Notes: generated by a model not told the origin, from the sequence alone. Positions 27,101 through 36,400 are shown, numbered from the stretch's first letter. The stretch: 64,000 nt of DNA from Callipepla californica brunnescens (GCA_023055505.1 JALIRH010000098.1:372001-436000), one strand, 5' to 3'. A program made the numbers and translations.

Positions 27101-28876
27101 TGTAAGCATTACCTTCATCCTAACTCGAACTCTACCCTAACCCTATCCCTTTGACCCCAACACAAAACCCAGATTGAGCCTGACCCTAACCTAGGTAGCA
27201 TAAAGTGTATGTAGGGTGAATTTGAGTTTTAGGGTCAAAGTTAAATTGTTAGTTTTAGGGTTAGGGTGAAGGATTGCTTTAGTTCTAGTATTAGGGTGTT
27301 TGGGGTTAGGGTTAGGGTAAGGATTTTGGAGTGGATTAGGTTTAGGGTCAGGTTTGGGGGAGTTTTGGGGTTAGGGTTAGATTTAGGATTAGGGTTAGCA
27401 AAAAAGTTGTTTTAGTTTTAGTTTAGGTTAGTGCTAGGATTAGGTTGAGTGTTCTTGTGAAGTTTAGGTTTAGGGTTAGGTTTAGGTTTAGATTGAGGTT
27501 TAGGGTAAGGAGTAGGGTTCATTTGACTTTTAGGGTCAGAGTAGAGTTAAGTCGTGTTAGGGTTAAGGTTAAGAACAGGATTCAGATTCCAATTAGGTTT
27601 TGGGTTCCTACTAGGGATAGGCCTCAAATTAGTGTTAAGGTTAGGGTTAGGGTTAGGTATAGGGAAAGGGTTAGTGTTAAGGCCAGGGCAAGTGTATGGT
27701 TTAGGGTAAAGATTGGATTTAGGGTTAGGTTTAGATGTAGGTTTGGTTTGATCGTTAGGGTGTGAGAAGGCACCGGCCTTGGATTTCATTTGGAGATTGG
27801 GTAAGGTTTAGGAATAGGAATAACATTGGTGTTTAAAAGATGATTAGTGTTAGTATTAGGGATAGGGTTACGGTTAGAGTTTAGTTAGGGTTGTTAGTTT
27901 TAGAGTGAGGGATAGGGGTATGGTTTGGTCTAGTACTTGGGTTAGGGTTTGGGATAGTCATAGCATTAGTGTTAGGGTTAGGGTTCCGTTAGGGTTGTGG
28001 TAATCTGATGCTAGGTGTCGGGATTAGGGTTGTGCTTAAATGTGGGTTTGGTTTGAGGGTCAGAGTTAGGGTTAGGGTAGAGTTAGAATTAGGGTAAGAG
28101 TTAGGATTAGGTTTAGGATTAGGATAAAGATTAGGTTAGGATTAGTGTTGGCTTTAGGGTTGTGTCTGGGAGAAGGGTTAGTGTTAGGGATAGACTTAGG
28201 GTAAGAGTAAGTGTTAGGAATAGGCATAGGTTTTGGGAAAGTTTCAGAGTTTGGACTGGATTTATGATTAGGGTTAGGGACAAAGATTTTTTGAGATTTA
28301 TGATTAGATTTAGGGAGAAAAGTAGGCTGACTTGTGGTGTTAGCAGTAGGTTTAGGTTTAGGTTTAGGTTTAGGATTCCATTTGTATTTCTTGATCGAGG
28401 TTGGGTTAGTTGGAGTGTAAAGGTCAGAGTAGGGTTAGGCCTTGGGATAGGGTTAAGGTTTGGAATAGGATTAGGATTCAAATGATGTTACGGGTTGGTG
28501 TTAGGGTTAGGGAAAGGTTAGGATCAGGGTTGAGGTCAGGGTTAGGTATAGGAAAAGGGTTAGTGTTAGGGCTAGGGCAATTGGAAGGGTTAGGCTTAGG
28601 CTTAGATATTAGGGTTAGGTTTAGGCGGAGGTTTGGTTGGAGTGTCAGGGTGAGAGAAGGGGTAGGCCTGGGGTTTGGTTTTGGGTTACATCATACAAAT
28701 CATCCCATACATTAGCTGGGGTGGGAGGTGCAAGGAACAGCCAGCAAAGTGCTGAGTTCATTCCAATCAGAGGACCTGAAGATCGGGTAGCTACTATCAA
28801 ACCGTTTGTGTTGCCAATTCCGATGATATTTATGGGGCCCTGATGTTATGGTTCAGTGGGGAGTCACTATCAAGTC
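24105..28876. repeat. Macrosatellite unit 5 (4772 bp, mosaic)
   Basis: The left part and the contracted core (about 25917-26399) match unit 4, while the G-rich arm (27196-28688) carries the unit 2 states: GGTTAAGGTTAAG retained near 27560, TATTTCTTGATC near 28385, and only two GGCTTA repeats near 28600. It has a private change (GGTTGGAG instead of GGTTCGAG near 28636). The strand switch is at 27190-27195. This is the last unit: its protease fragment continues into the ERV instead of returning to telomeric DNA. Confidence 0.92.
28689..28876 (+). pseudogene. pro: ERV protease C-terminal part, contiguous copy
   Basis: This is the fifth occurrence of the captured fragment and the only one continuous with pol. 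A flap-like GVGGARNSQQ stretch and IKPFVLPIPM are visible. The frame is broken at the GGGGCCCTGA site shared with all upstream copies, and the conserved Trp-Gly stretch that follows lies in another frame. The catalytic DTG segment is missing. Confidence 0.78.
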
Positions 28877-29600
28877 AGATTTTCGGGAGGGGCCATTGAG
28901 AGGTGCGACGCCCTTAAGCTAATATGGAAAACAGATACCCCTAGATGGGTGGATCAATGGCCCCTTCCGCTAGAAAAACTTGGCGCCCTCCAAGACTTGG
29001 TAGCGGAACAATTAGCAAAAGGACATACTGTACCTCCACTAATCCTTGGAACTCACCTGGATTTGTCATTAAGAAACAAACTGGTCAATGGCGCTTGTTC
29101 CATGACCTCAGAAAAATGAATGATGCTCTGGAAAATATGGGAGCCCTTCAACCAGGCCTCCTGTCACCCACTATGATTCCCCGAGACTGGCATTTGACTG
29201 GCACTGATCTTCAAGACTGCTTTTTTAATAGTCCATTACACCCTGAGGATGCCCCTCCATTTGCTTTTTCAGTTCCAAGCATCAACATGCAAGCCCCGTT
29301 GCAGAGATACCAGTGGGTTGTGCTGCCACAAGGAATGAAAAATAGCCCCACCATTTGTCAGTGGTATGTAGCTAAAGTGCTTAGCCCCATTCCAGACACA
29401 ATGCCAAATGTTTTATTGTATCATTAGATGGACGACATCTTAGTAACCGCGCAACATCACGAGATCATGGAGGAAGCAGTAGCCCTCCTTACAACTGCTG
29501 TTAATTCGGCAGGTTTCTGTATTGCGCCTGAAAAAATGCAGAAAATATCACCATGGAAATATTTAGGCTGGTGCATCAGAGCCCAGACTATCATTCCCTA
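28877..29600 (+). pseudogene. pol: ERV reverse transcriptase (pol), disrupted
   Basis: Reverse transcriptase copies retroviral RNA into DNA. Visible family marks are WVDQWPLPLEKL near the N-terminus, the first catalytic aspartate in GTDLQDCFFN (about 29200), LPQGMKNSPTICQ (about 29325), and a second catalytic box in which the tyrosine codon has become TAG at 29425-29427, directly before MDDILVT. The N-terminal part is split between two frames around 28980-29100, so at least one frameshift precedes the catalytic core. A TAG at 29599 ends the downstream frame. The enzyme cannot be made intact from this copy. Confidence 0.85.
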
Positions 29601-30652
29601 GCCCTTACAAAGACAAACTGATGTGAAAAATTGACACGATGTACAAAAATGGTTGGGATCAATTAACTGGGTCTGAGCGCTCTTGGGTATCTCTAATGCA
29701 GACTTGTATCCTCTTTTGGAACTACTGAAAGGGGATTCTGATTTACACTCTCCCTGCCGTCTTGGCTCTGAAGTGGCTAGTGCCTTGCAAAAAGTTGCTG
29801 CAGCTAGCACTAACAGACAAGCTCATCGGTGTGCCCCGGAGTTACCTTTTTTTCTAATGATCCTCAACCCTGCTCGACAACCTCATGCGCTAATTTTTCA
29901 GTGGGATTTTCAAAGGCCAGACCCACTATGAATTATTGAATGGATTTTTTTGCCAAACCAGTTGACAAAGACAATCCTGACACAGCATGAGATGTTTGCT
30001 TCCCTGAGAATCAAAGCTAGGCAGTGCTTGCTGATGTTATCAGGGGTAGACTTTTCCTCTAGTTGTTTACCTGTGACAAATGTGTATTTACAATGGCTTG
30101 ATCAGCAAGCAGATGCCTTTAGCATGGCATTGGCAAGCTATACAGGCAGCCTTACTTCCCACGCACCGTCACACAAGCTATTGAACCTCAATGTTCACTT
30201 CACATCCACACCAAAAAGAAGTGATCAGCTGCTGCAGGCCCTTACCAGATTACGGATGGGTCTGGAAGATCACACAAATCAGTTATTTGATGGTGGGATA
30301 ATCAACAGAAGCAATGGGATTCGGATATTGAAATTGTTCCTGGTTCTCCACAAATAGTGGAACCAGCTGCTGTTGTCCGAGTTTTTTGGAAATGGTCCAC
30401 ACCTTTCAATCCTATTACCGACTCAGCTTCTGTTGCAGGAATTGTTCAGCGAGCAGAAGCATCCATATTACGCAATATTTCTCACTCTTCATTGTTTATT
30501 TTGTTCCAGGAACTTTTTTTTTTTTAGACTCCCACACTCATCCTTATTTTGTAATGCACATCCGCTCACACACATCTTTACCTGGTTTCACGGCAGAAGG
30601 GAATCTCAAGCTGATATGTCCGTGTTTTACCAGACCGAATAGCGCAAGCTAA
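29601..30652 (+). pseudogene. pol: ERV pol connection and RNase H, disrupted
   Basis: Fragments continue pol in several frames, separated by stops and frameshifts: DVQKWLGSINWV-like thumb or connection sequence near 29630-29680, a 135-codon open stretch at 29950-30357 with LPVTNVYLQWLDQQADAF, then RNase H remnants near 30400-30640. The latter include a TDSASVAGIV stretch in one frame (about 30418) and HPYFVMHIRSHTSLPGFTAE in another (about 30540), a common motif near the end of class II ERV RNase H. A run of twelve T at 30517-30528 probably contributed a frame slip. Confidence 0.75.
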
Positions 30653-30654
30653 AC

Positions 30655-31482
30655 TTAGCCACTCCTTCTTTCATCAGAATGCTGGAGGTCTTAAACGACA
30701 GTCTGGGCTTACCTCCCAACAAGCATCAAACATTACAGCGGTATGTCCCGACTGCCAGAGGCATTCTTTCCCATCAATAGCAGGGGGGGTTAACCCCAGA
30801 GATCTGCAGAGCCTCCAGCTATGGCAAATGGATGTCACACATTACCCATGGTTTGGTAAGCTGAAATATACACATTCCTCGATTGATACTTTTTCCGGAG
30901 CTTTATTTTCCTCTTGTCACACAGGAGAAAAGGCACGAGATGTTCGCAAGCGTTTGCTGCGTGCTTTTGCTACATTAGGTATCCCTTCCCAATTAAAAAC
31001 AGATCATGGTCCTGCATATACCTCTGCTGCGACAAAAGCCTTCCTGGATTCTTGGGGCATTATGCACATCACCGCGATCCCTCATTCCCCTCCAGGTCAA
31101 TTGAGCGGTCACACCAATCTTTAAAGCGTCTATTAGCACAACAGAAAGGGGGAATGGGAGCTTCCCCTCCTGAGGAGCGACTACATAAAGCTCTTGATGT
31201 TTTCACTTTTTGAATTCTTCTCTGCTAGATACCAATCCCCCGATAGTCCGACATTTTAGTTCGAATATCACATTGGAAAGAAGAATCAAGGCTCCGGTGT
31301 TGATTCGCCACCCAGAAACAGGTATGATAATGGGGCCATATCCTCTTGTCACATGGGGGAGAGGTTATGCTTGTGTCTCCACAGGAAAAGGCCCCAGGTG
31401 GATTCCTGCGAAGAACGTGAAACCATACCGCGAGGAACAGACTTGGTCGACAACAGATGAAAACACAACCAAGGAAGGATGA
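30655..31482 (+). pseudogene. pol: ERV integrase, disrupted
   Basis: Integrase joins viral DNA to host DNA. All three domains are recognisable. The zinc-binding segment shows SHSFFHQ and VCPDCQ (about 30660-30765). The catalytic core shows aspartates in WQMDVTHY (about 30825) and KTDHGPAYTS (about 31000), while the expected glutamate, in a SIERSHQSLK stretch near 31100, is in a different frame. The SH3-like C-terminal domain shows WGRGYACVST and RWIPAKNVKPY (about 31350-31430), ending at TGA 31480-31482. At least one frameshift near 31090 and a TGA at 31211 prevent a complete product. Confidence 0.85.
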
Positions 31483-31514
31483 GACCAGCTACTGTATGGA
31501 CTTGACTTCTTGAA

Positions 31515-32642
31515 ATGTCAGGACTCTCTACTGGTTTTATTACCCTCCCAAAAACGAATGTGTGGCTTACACTTGCTAATATTACTCATCAGGAAACACT
31601 TTGCTTAGCCACTGCAACTGCGCAAAATCCCTTCTCTACCCGCTTGGTGGGCTTTCCCATAGACGAGTGGCCAATCCCTGGTCCCTCACGAGCAATCTTT
31701 ACTGGCACAAATTCGGTAGATAATTGGGATGGATGGGTTCCATATCTTCCGTCTGCCAAATTAGAGCCACAAGAAATAGATTTCTTAGGATCTATAAAAA
31801 TGGACTTCTGCCTGAGATTCCATTCTACTGGAAAAAATAAAACCAAACTATGGGATGTCAGTCCCGTAGACGCAGCCATCAATAACCAAACTCTGTGGTG
31901 TAATTACACCTCACCCAGCCTTTCAAAATCAGTAAATGCTCCTTTACAGTTACCAGATGGAGTTTTCCGTAGTTGCGCTGACCGGGCATGGCCTGCCATT
32001 CCTTCTTACATTAGAGGTGGGCCATGTAGTCTCGGGCGTTTAACCATCCTTACCCGAAATGAGACAACTGTCTTGCAATGGAGAAAGAAATATTCTCATC
32101 ACCGTTTTAGGAGAATGACCCACACCTTCAGATCAGATTGTGATGATAACATGAAGTTTTGGAACAGGGAGACCATAGGAGCCGTTTCCTTTTTCACACC
32201 GCAGGTTGCTGTTGCTAAAGCTTTGGCAACACTGAACAAACTGGGTTCTTGCTTAGCAAAACAAGGAAATGCCACTAGTTTAGCTTTAACAGGTCTTTTA
32301 CTTGATGCGGACAGTGTCAGACATGCTGCGCCACAAAATTGCGCTGCTACTGATTTCCTACTTCTGGCGCAAGGCCATGGCTGGGAGGATTTCGAAGGAA
32401 TGTGCTGCATGAACCTGTCAGAACATTCCGTTTCAATTCAAGCAAGTATCAAGACCATACGGGATGGAGTGAAGAAACTGCAGGAACAGAGGGATTGGGA
32501 CTGGTTGGACAAATTATTCTCGGGATGGGGGTCTCACCGGATGGCTCCACAGTATCTTAAAAATGATGTGCTACATTGCGATGATCGTTGTAACGCTTTT
32601 GCTGTTACTTCCTTGCATTTTACAATGTGCGCAAAAAGATGA
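31515..32642 (+). pseudogene. env: ERV envelope glycoprotein, truncated and frameshifted
   Basis: A 375-codon frame covers part of the surface subunit and most of the transmembrane subunit. No signal peptide is visible at the ATG, so the N-terminus is missing or lies in another frame. N-glycosylation sequons occur at NIT 22, NKT 108, NQT 124, NYT 130, NET 182 and NAT 252. A basic HHRFRR at 195-200 marks a likely subunit cleavage area. A hydrophobic fusion-loop candidate lies between Cys209 and Cys246, the internal arrangement of alpharetroviruses. The family CX6CC motif is damaged: Trp290 stands where the first Cys belongs, before Cys297-298. After about residue 337 the frame is shifted and ends in unrelated sequence. 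Confidence 0.85.
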
Positions 32643-32696
32643 TTGACAATGCTACAAAGAAAATATTCATAACAGAAAGGGGGAGAAGTGGGTGAT
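32530..32696 (+). pseudogene. env: Envelope membrane anchor, out of frame
   Basis: In another frame from the main envelope frame, this stretch encodes a strongly hydrophobic Leu/Val/Ile segment followed by a short Cys- and Lys-containing tail. It is the expected membrane anchor and cytoplasmic tail. A frameshift near the GGATGGGGGTC at about 32522 separates it from the ectodomain, so the existing product would lack an anchor. Confidence 0.7.
32674..32688 (+). promoter_or_regulatory. Polypurine tract (plus-strand primer)
   Basis: AGAAAGGGGGAGAAG is a 15-base purine run downstream of the envelope. This is the usual site for priming plus-strand DNA synthesis at the edge of a retroviral 3' LTR. 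Confidence 0.75.
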
Positions 32697-32721
32697 GGCA
32701 AAAGTGGGAGTCAGACGGAAC

Positions 32722-33055
32722 TGTTAGCTAAGCAGGAATCAGGCCATAAACCTTGGACGTAGGCTGTGTAAAGATAAGCTGATAAGCTTGAGACAACCAT
32801 GTCTAAGGAGTGAAAAGAAACAGAAGACAGTAATGGATAGCAATAAGAAACTGTTTGTTTAGATGACTAGGAGTGTTTTATATTCTTGACCTGTTAACAC
32901 TGAGGAGTGTAAATTCCCTCAATTAGATCCTTGCAGCTTCCCCCAGTTAGATCCTAACACACACTGCTTCTCTGTCTATCTAAGCTTTGAGTTGTTGCTT
33001 AATAAATGGAACATTAGCTAGCATCAAGCTGGGTTCCCGACCCTTCATTGTAACA
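32722..33055 (+). mobile_element. 3' LTR of the ERV (334 bp)
   Basis: The proposed LTR runs from TGTTAGC to TGTAACA, with matching 5-bp inverted ends TGTTA/TAACA. It has a TATA-like TTTTATATTC at 32876-32885 and AATAAA at 33001-33006, about 50 bp before the end, as expected for U3-R-U5. An alternative left edge is TGGGTGATGG at 32689, directly after the polypurine tract. That fits the usual spacing better but has no inverted match to the right end. No matching 5' LTR is in the window. Confidence 0.75.
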
Positions 33056-33149
33056 GTCTGTGGGTCTCTCTGGGTCTTGCTATGGGTCCCAATATGGTTT
33101 GCTGTGGGTCACTGTGGGTCCTGCTATGGGTCGCTGTGGGTCTCTATAT

Positions 33150-33245
33150 GCCCCAGGAGATCCCTAAGGGGCTGCAGTTCCCCTCCACGCCACCAGGGGA
33201 GGGGGCGCTCTCACGTGATGTCTCTGTGCCTTCCTATTGCTCTCT
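33150..33245. repeat. CTCF-like module 1 in minisatellite
   Basis: The module begins TGCCCCAGGAGATCCCTAAG, continues with CTGCAGTTCCCCTCCACG and ends in a TCACGTGATGTC stretch. Its CTCF-like core is interrupted by an AGGGG insertion. The palindrome TCACGTGA at about 33212 is a consensus USF/MiT-family E-box. Confidence 0.7.
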
Positions 33246-33460
33246 GAGGTTTTCTATGGGTCGCTGTGGGTCCCGGCATGGGTTGCTTTGGGTCAAGCTG
33301 TGGGTCACTGTGGGTCGCTGTGGGTCTCGCTATGGGTCACTGTGGGTTGCTGTGGTTTGCTATGAGTCTCTATGGGTTGCTGTGGGTCGCTGTGGGTCAC
33401 GCTATGGGTCCCAATAGGGTTCGCTGTGGGTCGGTGTGGGTCCTGCTATGGGTCTCTACG

Positions 33461-33560
33461 TGCCCCAGGAGATCCCTAAGGGGCTGCAGTTCCCCTTCAC
33501 GCCACCAGAGGGAGCTCTCACATGATGTCGCTGTGTCTCTACGGCTTCCTATTGCTCTCT
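33461..33560. repeat. CTCF-like module 2 in minisatellite
   Basis: Second copy of the module. Its core reads CCACCAGAGGGAGC (about 33502), a plausible weaker CTCF site. The E-box is mutated to TCACATGA. Confidence 0.7.
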
Positions 33561-33699
33561 GTGTTTTCCTATTGGGCGCTATGTGTCGCTATGGGTCCCA
33601 ATATGCTTCGCTGTGGGTTACTGTGGGTCACTGTGGATCGCTATGGGTTGCTATGGATCGCTTTGGTTTGCTGTGGGTCCTGCTATGGGTCTCTGTGGG

Positions 33700-33800
33700 T
33701 CTCTAAGGTTCCCAATGGATCCCTAAGGGGCTGTAGTTCCCCTCCACGCCACCAGGGGGCGCTCTCACGTAATGTCGCTGGGTCTCTAGGGCTCCTTATT
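33700..33800. repeat. CTCF-like module 3 in minisatellite
   Basis: Third copy, starting from a diverged GTTCCCAATGGATCCCTAAG. It contains the perfect CTCF core, listed separately, and a mutated E-box TCACGTAA. Confidence 0.72.
33749..33762 (+). promoter_or_regulatory. Perfect CTCF core motif
   Basis: CCACCAGGGGGCGC matches the vertebrate CTCF core consensus base for base. CTCF is an insulator and loop-anchor protein. At human subtelomeres it binds near the CpG-rich promoters of the telomeric RNA TERRA. Binding here is inferred from sequence only. Confidence 0.7.
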
Positions 33801-34487
33801 GCTATCAGTGGTTTCCTATTGGGCGCTATGGGTCGCTGTGGGTCACTATGCGTCGCTATCGATCTCTGTGGGATGCTACGTTTTGCTGCGGGTCTCTATG
33901 GGACGCTATGGGTCACTGTGGGTCTTGCTATGTGTATCCATGGGTCGCTATGGGTCGATGTGGATCGCTATAAGTCTCTACATGTTGCTAAGGGTTGCAA
34001 TGGGTCGCTGTGGGTCATGCTGTGGGTGTCTGTGGGTCCAGCTATGGGTCATTGTGGGTCGCAGTGAGTCGCTACGGGTCTCTTCGGGACGCTATGGGTC
34101 ACTGTAGGTCCTGCTATGGGTCGCTGTGGGTCGCTTTGGGTCTCTATGGGTCTCAGTGGGTCTCTGTGGGTCACTGTGGGTTGCTATGGGTCGGTGTGGG
34201 TCGCTGTGTGTCGCGGTGGGTCGCTATCGGTCACTATTGGTTGTAATCGGTCTCTGTGGGTTGCTGTGAGTCGCTGTGGGCCCCCCTATAGGTTGCTGTG
34301 GGTCGGCTGGGTCGCTATGGGTTGCTGTGGATGGCTGTGTGTCGCTGTGCCTCTATGAGTCGCTATGGGTTGCAGTGCGTCGCAATGGGTCAATGTGGTC
34401 TGTTACGGGTCGCTGTGGGTTACGCTGTGGGTCCCAATATGGTTCGCTGTGGGTCAGTGTGGGTCCTGCTCTGAGGCGCTGTTGGTC

Positions 34488-34585
34488 TCTATGTGCCCCA
34501 GGAGATTCCTAAGGAGCTGCAGTTCCCCCTCCACGACACCAGGCGGCGCTCTCACGTGATGTCGCTGTGTCTCTGTGGCTCCCTC
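34488..34585. repeat. CTCF-like module 4 in minisatellite
   Basis: Fourth copy: TGCCCCAGGAGATTCCTAAG through CTCACGTGATGTCGCTG. The CTCF-like core is ACACCAGGCGGCGC (about 34529), one or two changes from consensus, and the TCACGTGA E-box is intact. Confidence 0.7.
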
Positions 34586-35035
34586 TTGCTCCCTGTGGTT
34601 TTCCATGGGTCGCTGTGGATCGCTATGGGTCCCAATGGATCGCTGTGGTTCCTGGCATGGGTCGCTATGGGTCAAGCTGTGGGTCACTTTGGGTTGCTGT
34701 GGGTGTCTGTGGGTCCAGCTATAGGTCACTGTGGGTCTCAGTGAGTCGCTGTGGGTCTCAGTGAGTCGCTGTGGGTCTCTATAAATCGCTGTGGGTAACT
34801 ATGAGTCTCTATGTGTTTCTATGGGTCGCTGTGGGTCCTGCTGTGGGTCACTGTGGGTCGCTGTGTGAGCTATCGGTCTCTGTGGGTTGCTGTGGTTCCC
34901 CCTATAGGTTGCTGTGGGTCGGTTGGGTCGCTGTGGGTCCCGCTATGGGTCGCTGTGAGTCTCTATGGGTCGCTGTGGGTCTCTATGGGTCAGTGTGGGT
35001 CACTGTGGGTCAGTGTGGGTCGCTGTGGGTCCCGC

Positions 35036-35289
35036 AGAAGGCGGTGTGCCCAGAGCGAAGCCACGCCCAGCTATGGGGCGGATGTGGGGCAGCTACGGGG
35101 CAGCCATGGGTCACCATGGATCTCCATGGGGTCCCTACGGATCTCAATGGGGTCTCCACTGATCTCAGTGGATCTCAATGGGGTGGCTATGGGGCAGCTG
35201 TGGGGCAGCAATGGGGCACTGACCTATTCCCCTCAGAATGCCACCACTGCATCTCCTCCACCTCCTGCGGGAGCACCTCTGTGGGGCAG
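35036..35289. repeat. GGGGCAGCTA-type minisatellite patch
   Basis: After a short unique stretch (GAAGGCGGTGTGCCCAGAGC, about 35037) come 11-bp-like units such as GGGGCAGCTAT and GGGGCAGCCAT, mixed with GATCTCAATGGGG words. The same 11-mer dominates 55.4-64 kb. Confidence 0.75.
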
Positions 35290-36055
35290 AACTCTGCCCC
35301 ACACCTTCACCCCAAACATCCACACCACAGCTCAGCCCCACAGCGCTGCCCCACATCCCACACATTTGCCCCACATCTCTGCCCCTCATCCCCTGGCCAC
35401 ACAGCTCAGCCCCACATCCCACAGCTCAGCCCCTCATCCCACACCTGGCCCCAGAGCTCAGCCCTGTGGCTCTGCCCCACACATCTGCCCCAAACCCCAC
35501 ACCTGGACCCACAGCTCAGCCCCACATCCCTCAGCTCTGCACCACAGCTCAGCCCCTCACCCCACACCTGGCCCCAGAGCTCAGCCCTGTGGCTCTGCCC
35601 CACACATCTGCCCCAAACCCCACACCTGGACCCACAGATCTGCCCCACATCCCACAGCTCTGCCCCACGGCTCAACCCCAATCTGCACATACCTGCCCCA
35701 CATCCCACAGCTCTGCCCCACATACCTACCTGCCCCACAGATCAGCCCCACATTCCACAGCTCTGCCCCATGGATCAGCCTCACATCCCGCAGCTCAGCC
35801 CCGCATCTGAGCCCCACATCTGCTCATACCTGCACCACACCTCCGCCCCCCAACCGCCACAGCTCTGCCCCACAGATCCACCCCACAGCTCAGCCCCGCA
35901 TCCCACAGCTCTGCCCCAATCAGTGCACCTGGACCCACAACTCTGCCCCACAGCTCTGCCCCAAGCCTGGACCCCACACCCACGACCCCAGCCCCAAATC
36001 CCTGCCCCATAACCCCATAACCTGACCCCGGCCCCATAACCGCCCCTCCCGCCCT
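35290..36055. repeat. C-rich CCCCACAGCTCTG minisatellite
   Basis: About 765 bp is built from CCCCACAGCTCTG, CCCCACATCCCACAG and related words, i.e. the G-rich class in the opposite strand sense. A longer repeat of about 123 bp is visible: AGCCCCTCA with its following sequence at 35428 recurs at 35551. His/Pro/Ser/Ala-rich frames of 190-413 codons running through here from the upstream repeat are artefacts. Confidence 0.88.
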
Positions 36056-36400
36056 GCCACTGACCACGTGCTCTGCTTCCAGCTCCGCTTCCACCATGCG
36101 GCCGCTTCCGGCCCCACGGCACAGCTCGGCCAATCACAGCACAGATCGGCAGCGGAAAGGGCGGGGTGTGGGGTAGCGAGGCGGAACAGTGCCACTGGAA
36201 CGAGGCACGATGACCGGAAATGACTGAAACGTCTGGGAGCGCGGATTTCCGGCAGCGAGCGGGGCATTGTGGGTAAGGAGGCGGAAGCACGCCTGGAAGT
36301 GGGAAACCGGAAGCCAGTGGGAAGCGAGTGGGTGTGGCCAACGTTAAGCCTCGCATTCGAGCCACGCCCCAACGTGCAATGACCCGAAGTGACCCCGATG
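36056..36400. promoter_or_regulatory. CpG-rich promoter-like segment
   Basis: About 345 bp of non-repeat DNA carries roughly 30 CpG, in contrast to CpG-poor neighbours. Visible promoter words are CCAAT at 36130-36134, a GC box GGGCGGGG at about 36159, and several ETS-type cores (CTTCCGG about 36104, ACCGGAA about 36212, TTTCCGGC about 36246, GCGGAAG about 36281). No TATA box is seen. This is the make-up of a housekeeping promoter. Open frames cross it on the minus strand, but none is recognisable. Confidence 0.55.

Larger units (their letters stand above)
28689..33055 (+). mobile_element. 5'-truncated endogenous retrovirus (pro-pol-env-3'LTR)
   Basis: A decayed ERV on the + strand lacks its 5' LTR, gag and the first part of protease. 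Parts in order: protease C-terminal part, reverse transcriptase, connection and RNase H, integrase, envelope, polypurine tract, 3' LTR. Stops and frameshifts interrupt every gene, so it is not a functional provirus. The pol gene is of the class II (alpha/beta-like) type. The envelope transmembrane part has an internal fusion loop between two cysteines, as in alpharetroviruses. The 5' edge is not a normal integration joint: it coincides with the protease fragment repeated in the upstream macrosatellite. Confidence 0.9.
33056..35035. repeat. 10-bp GGGTCGCTGT minisatellite
   Basis: Nearly 2 kb is built from variants of GGGTCGCTGT and GGGTCTCTAT, giving GGG about every 10 bases on the + strand. 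It directly follows the ERV 3' LTR. Four longer modules are embedded in it (separate entries). Trp/Gly/Ser/Val-rich frames of up to 181 codons here are repeat artefacts. Confidence 0.93.

Noticed and set aside
3672..28485. Recurring Arg/Val/Leu/Gly- or Leu/Asn/Pro-rich reading frames of 60-116 codons in every macrosatellite unit
   Set aside because: They are translations of CCCTAA/TTAGGG variants, overlap on both strands, and recur only because the units are duplicated. Not genes.
33082..36025. Reading frames up to 413 codons, Trp/Gly/Val/Ser-rich then Pro/His/Ser/Ala-rich
   Set aside because: They run through 10- and 12-bp minisatellites, exist in several frames at once and have no domain. 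They reflect a stop-poor repeat.
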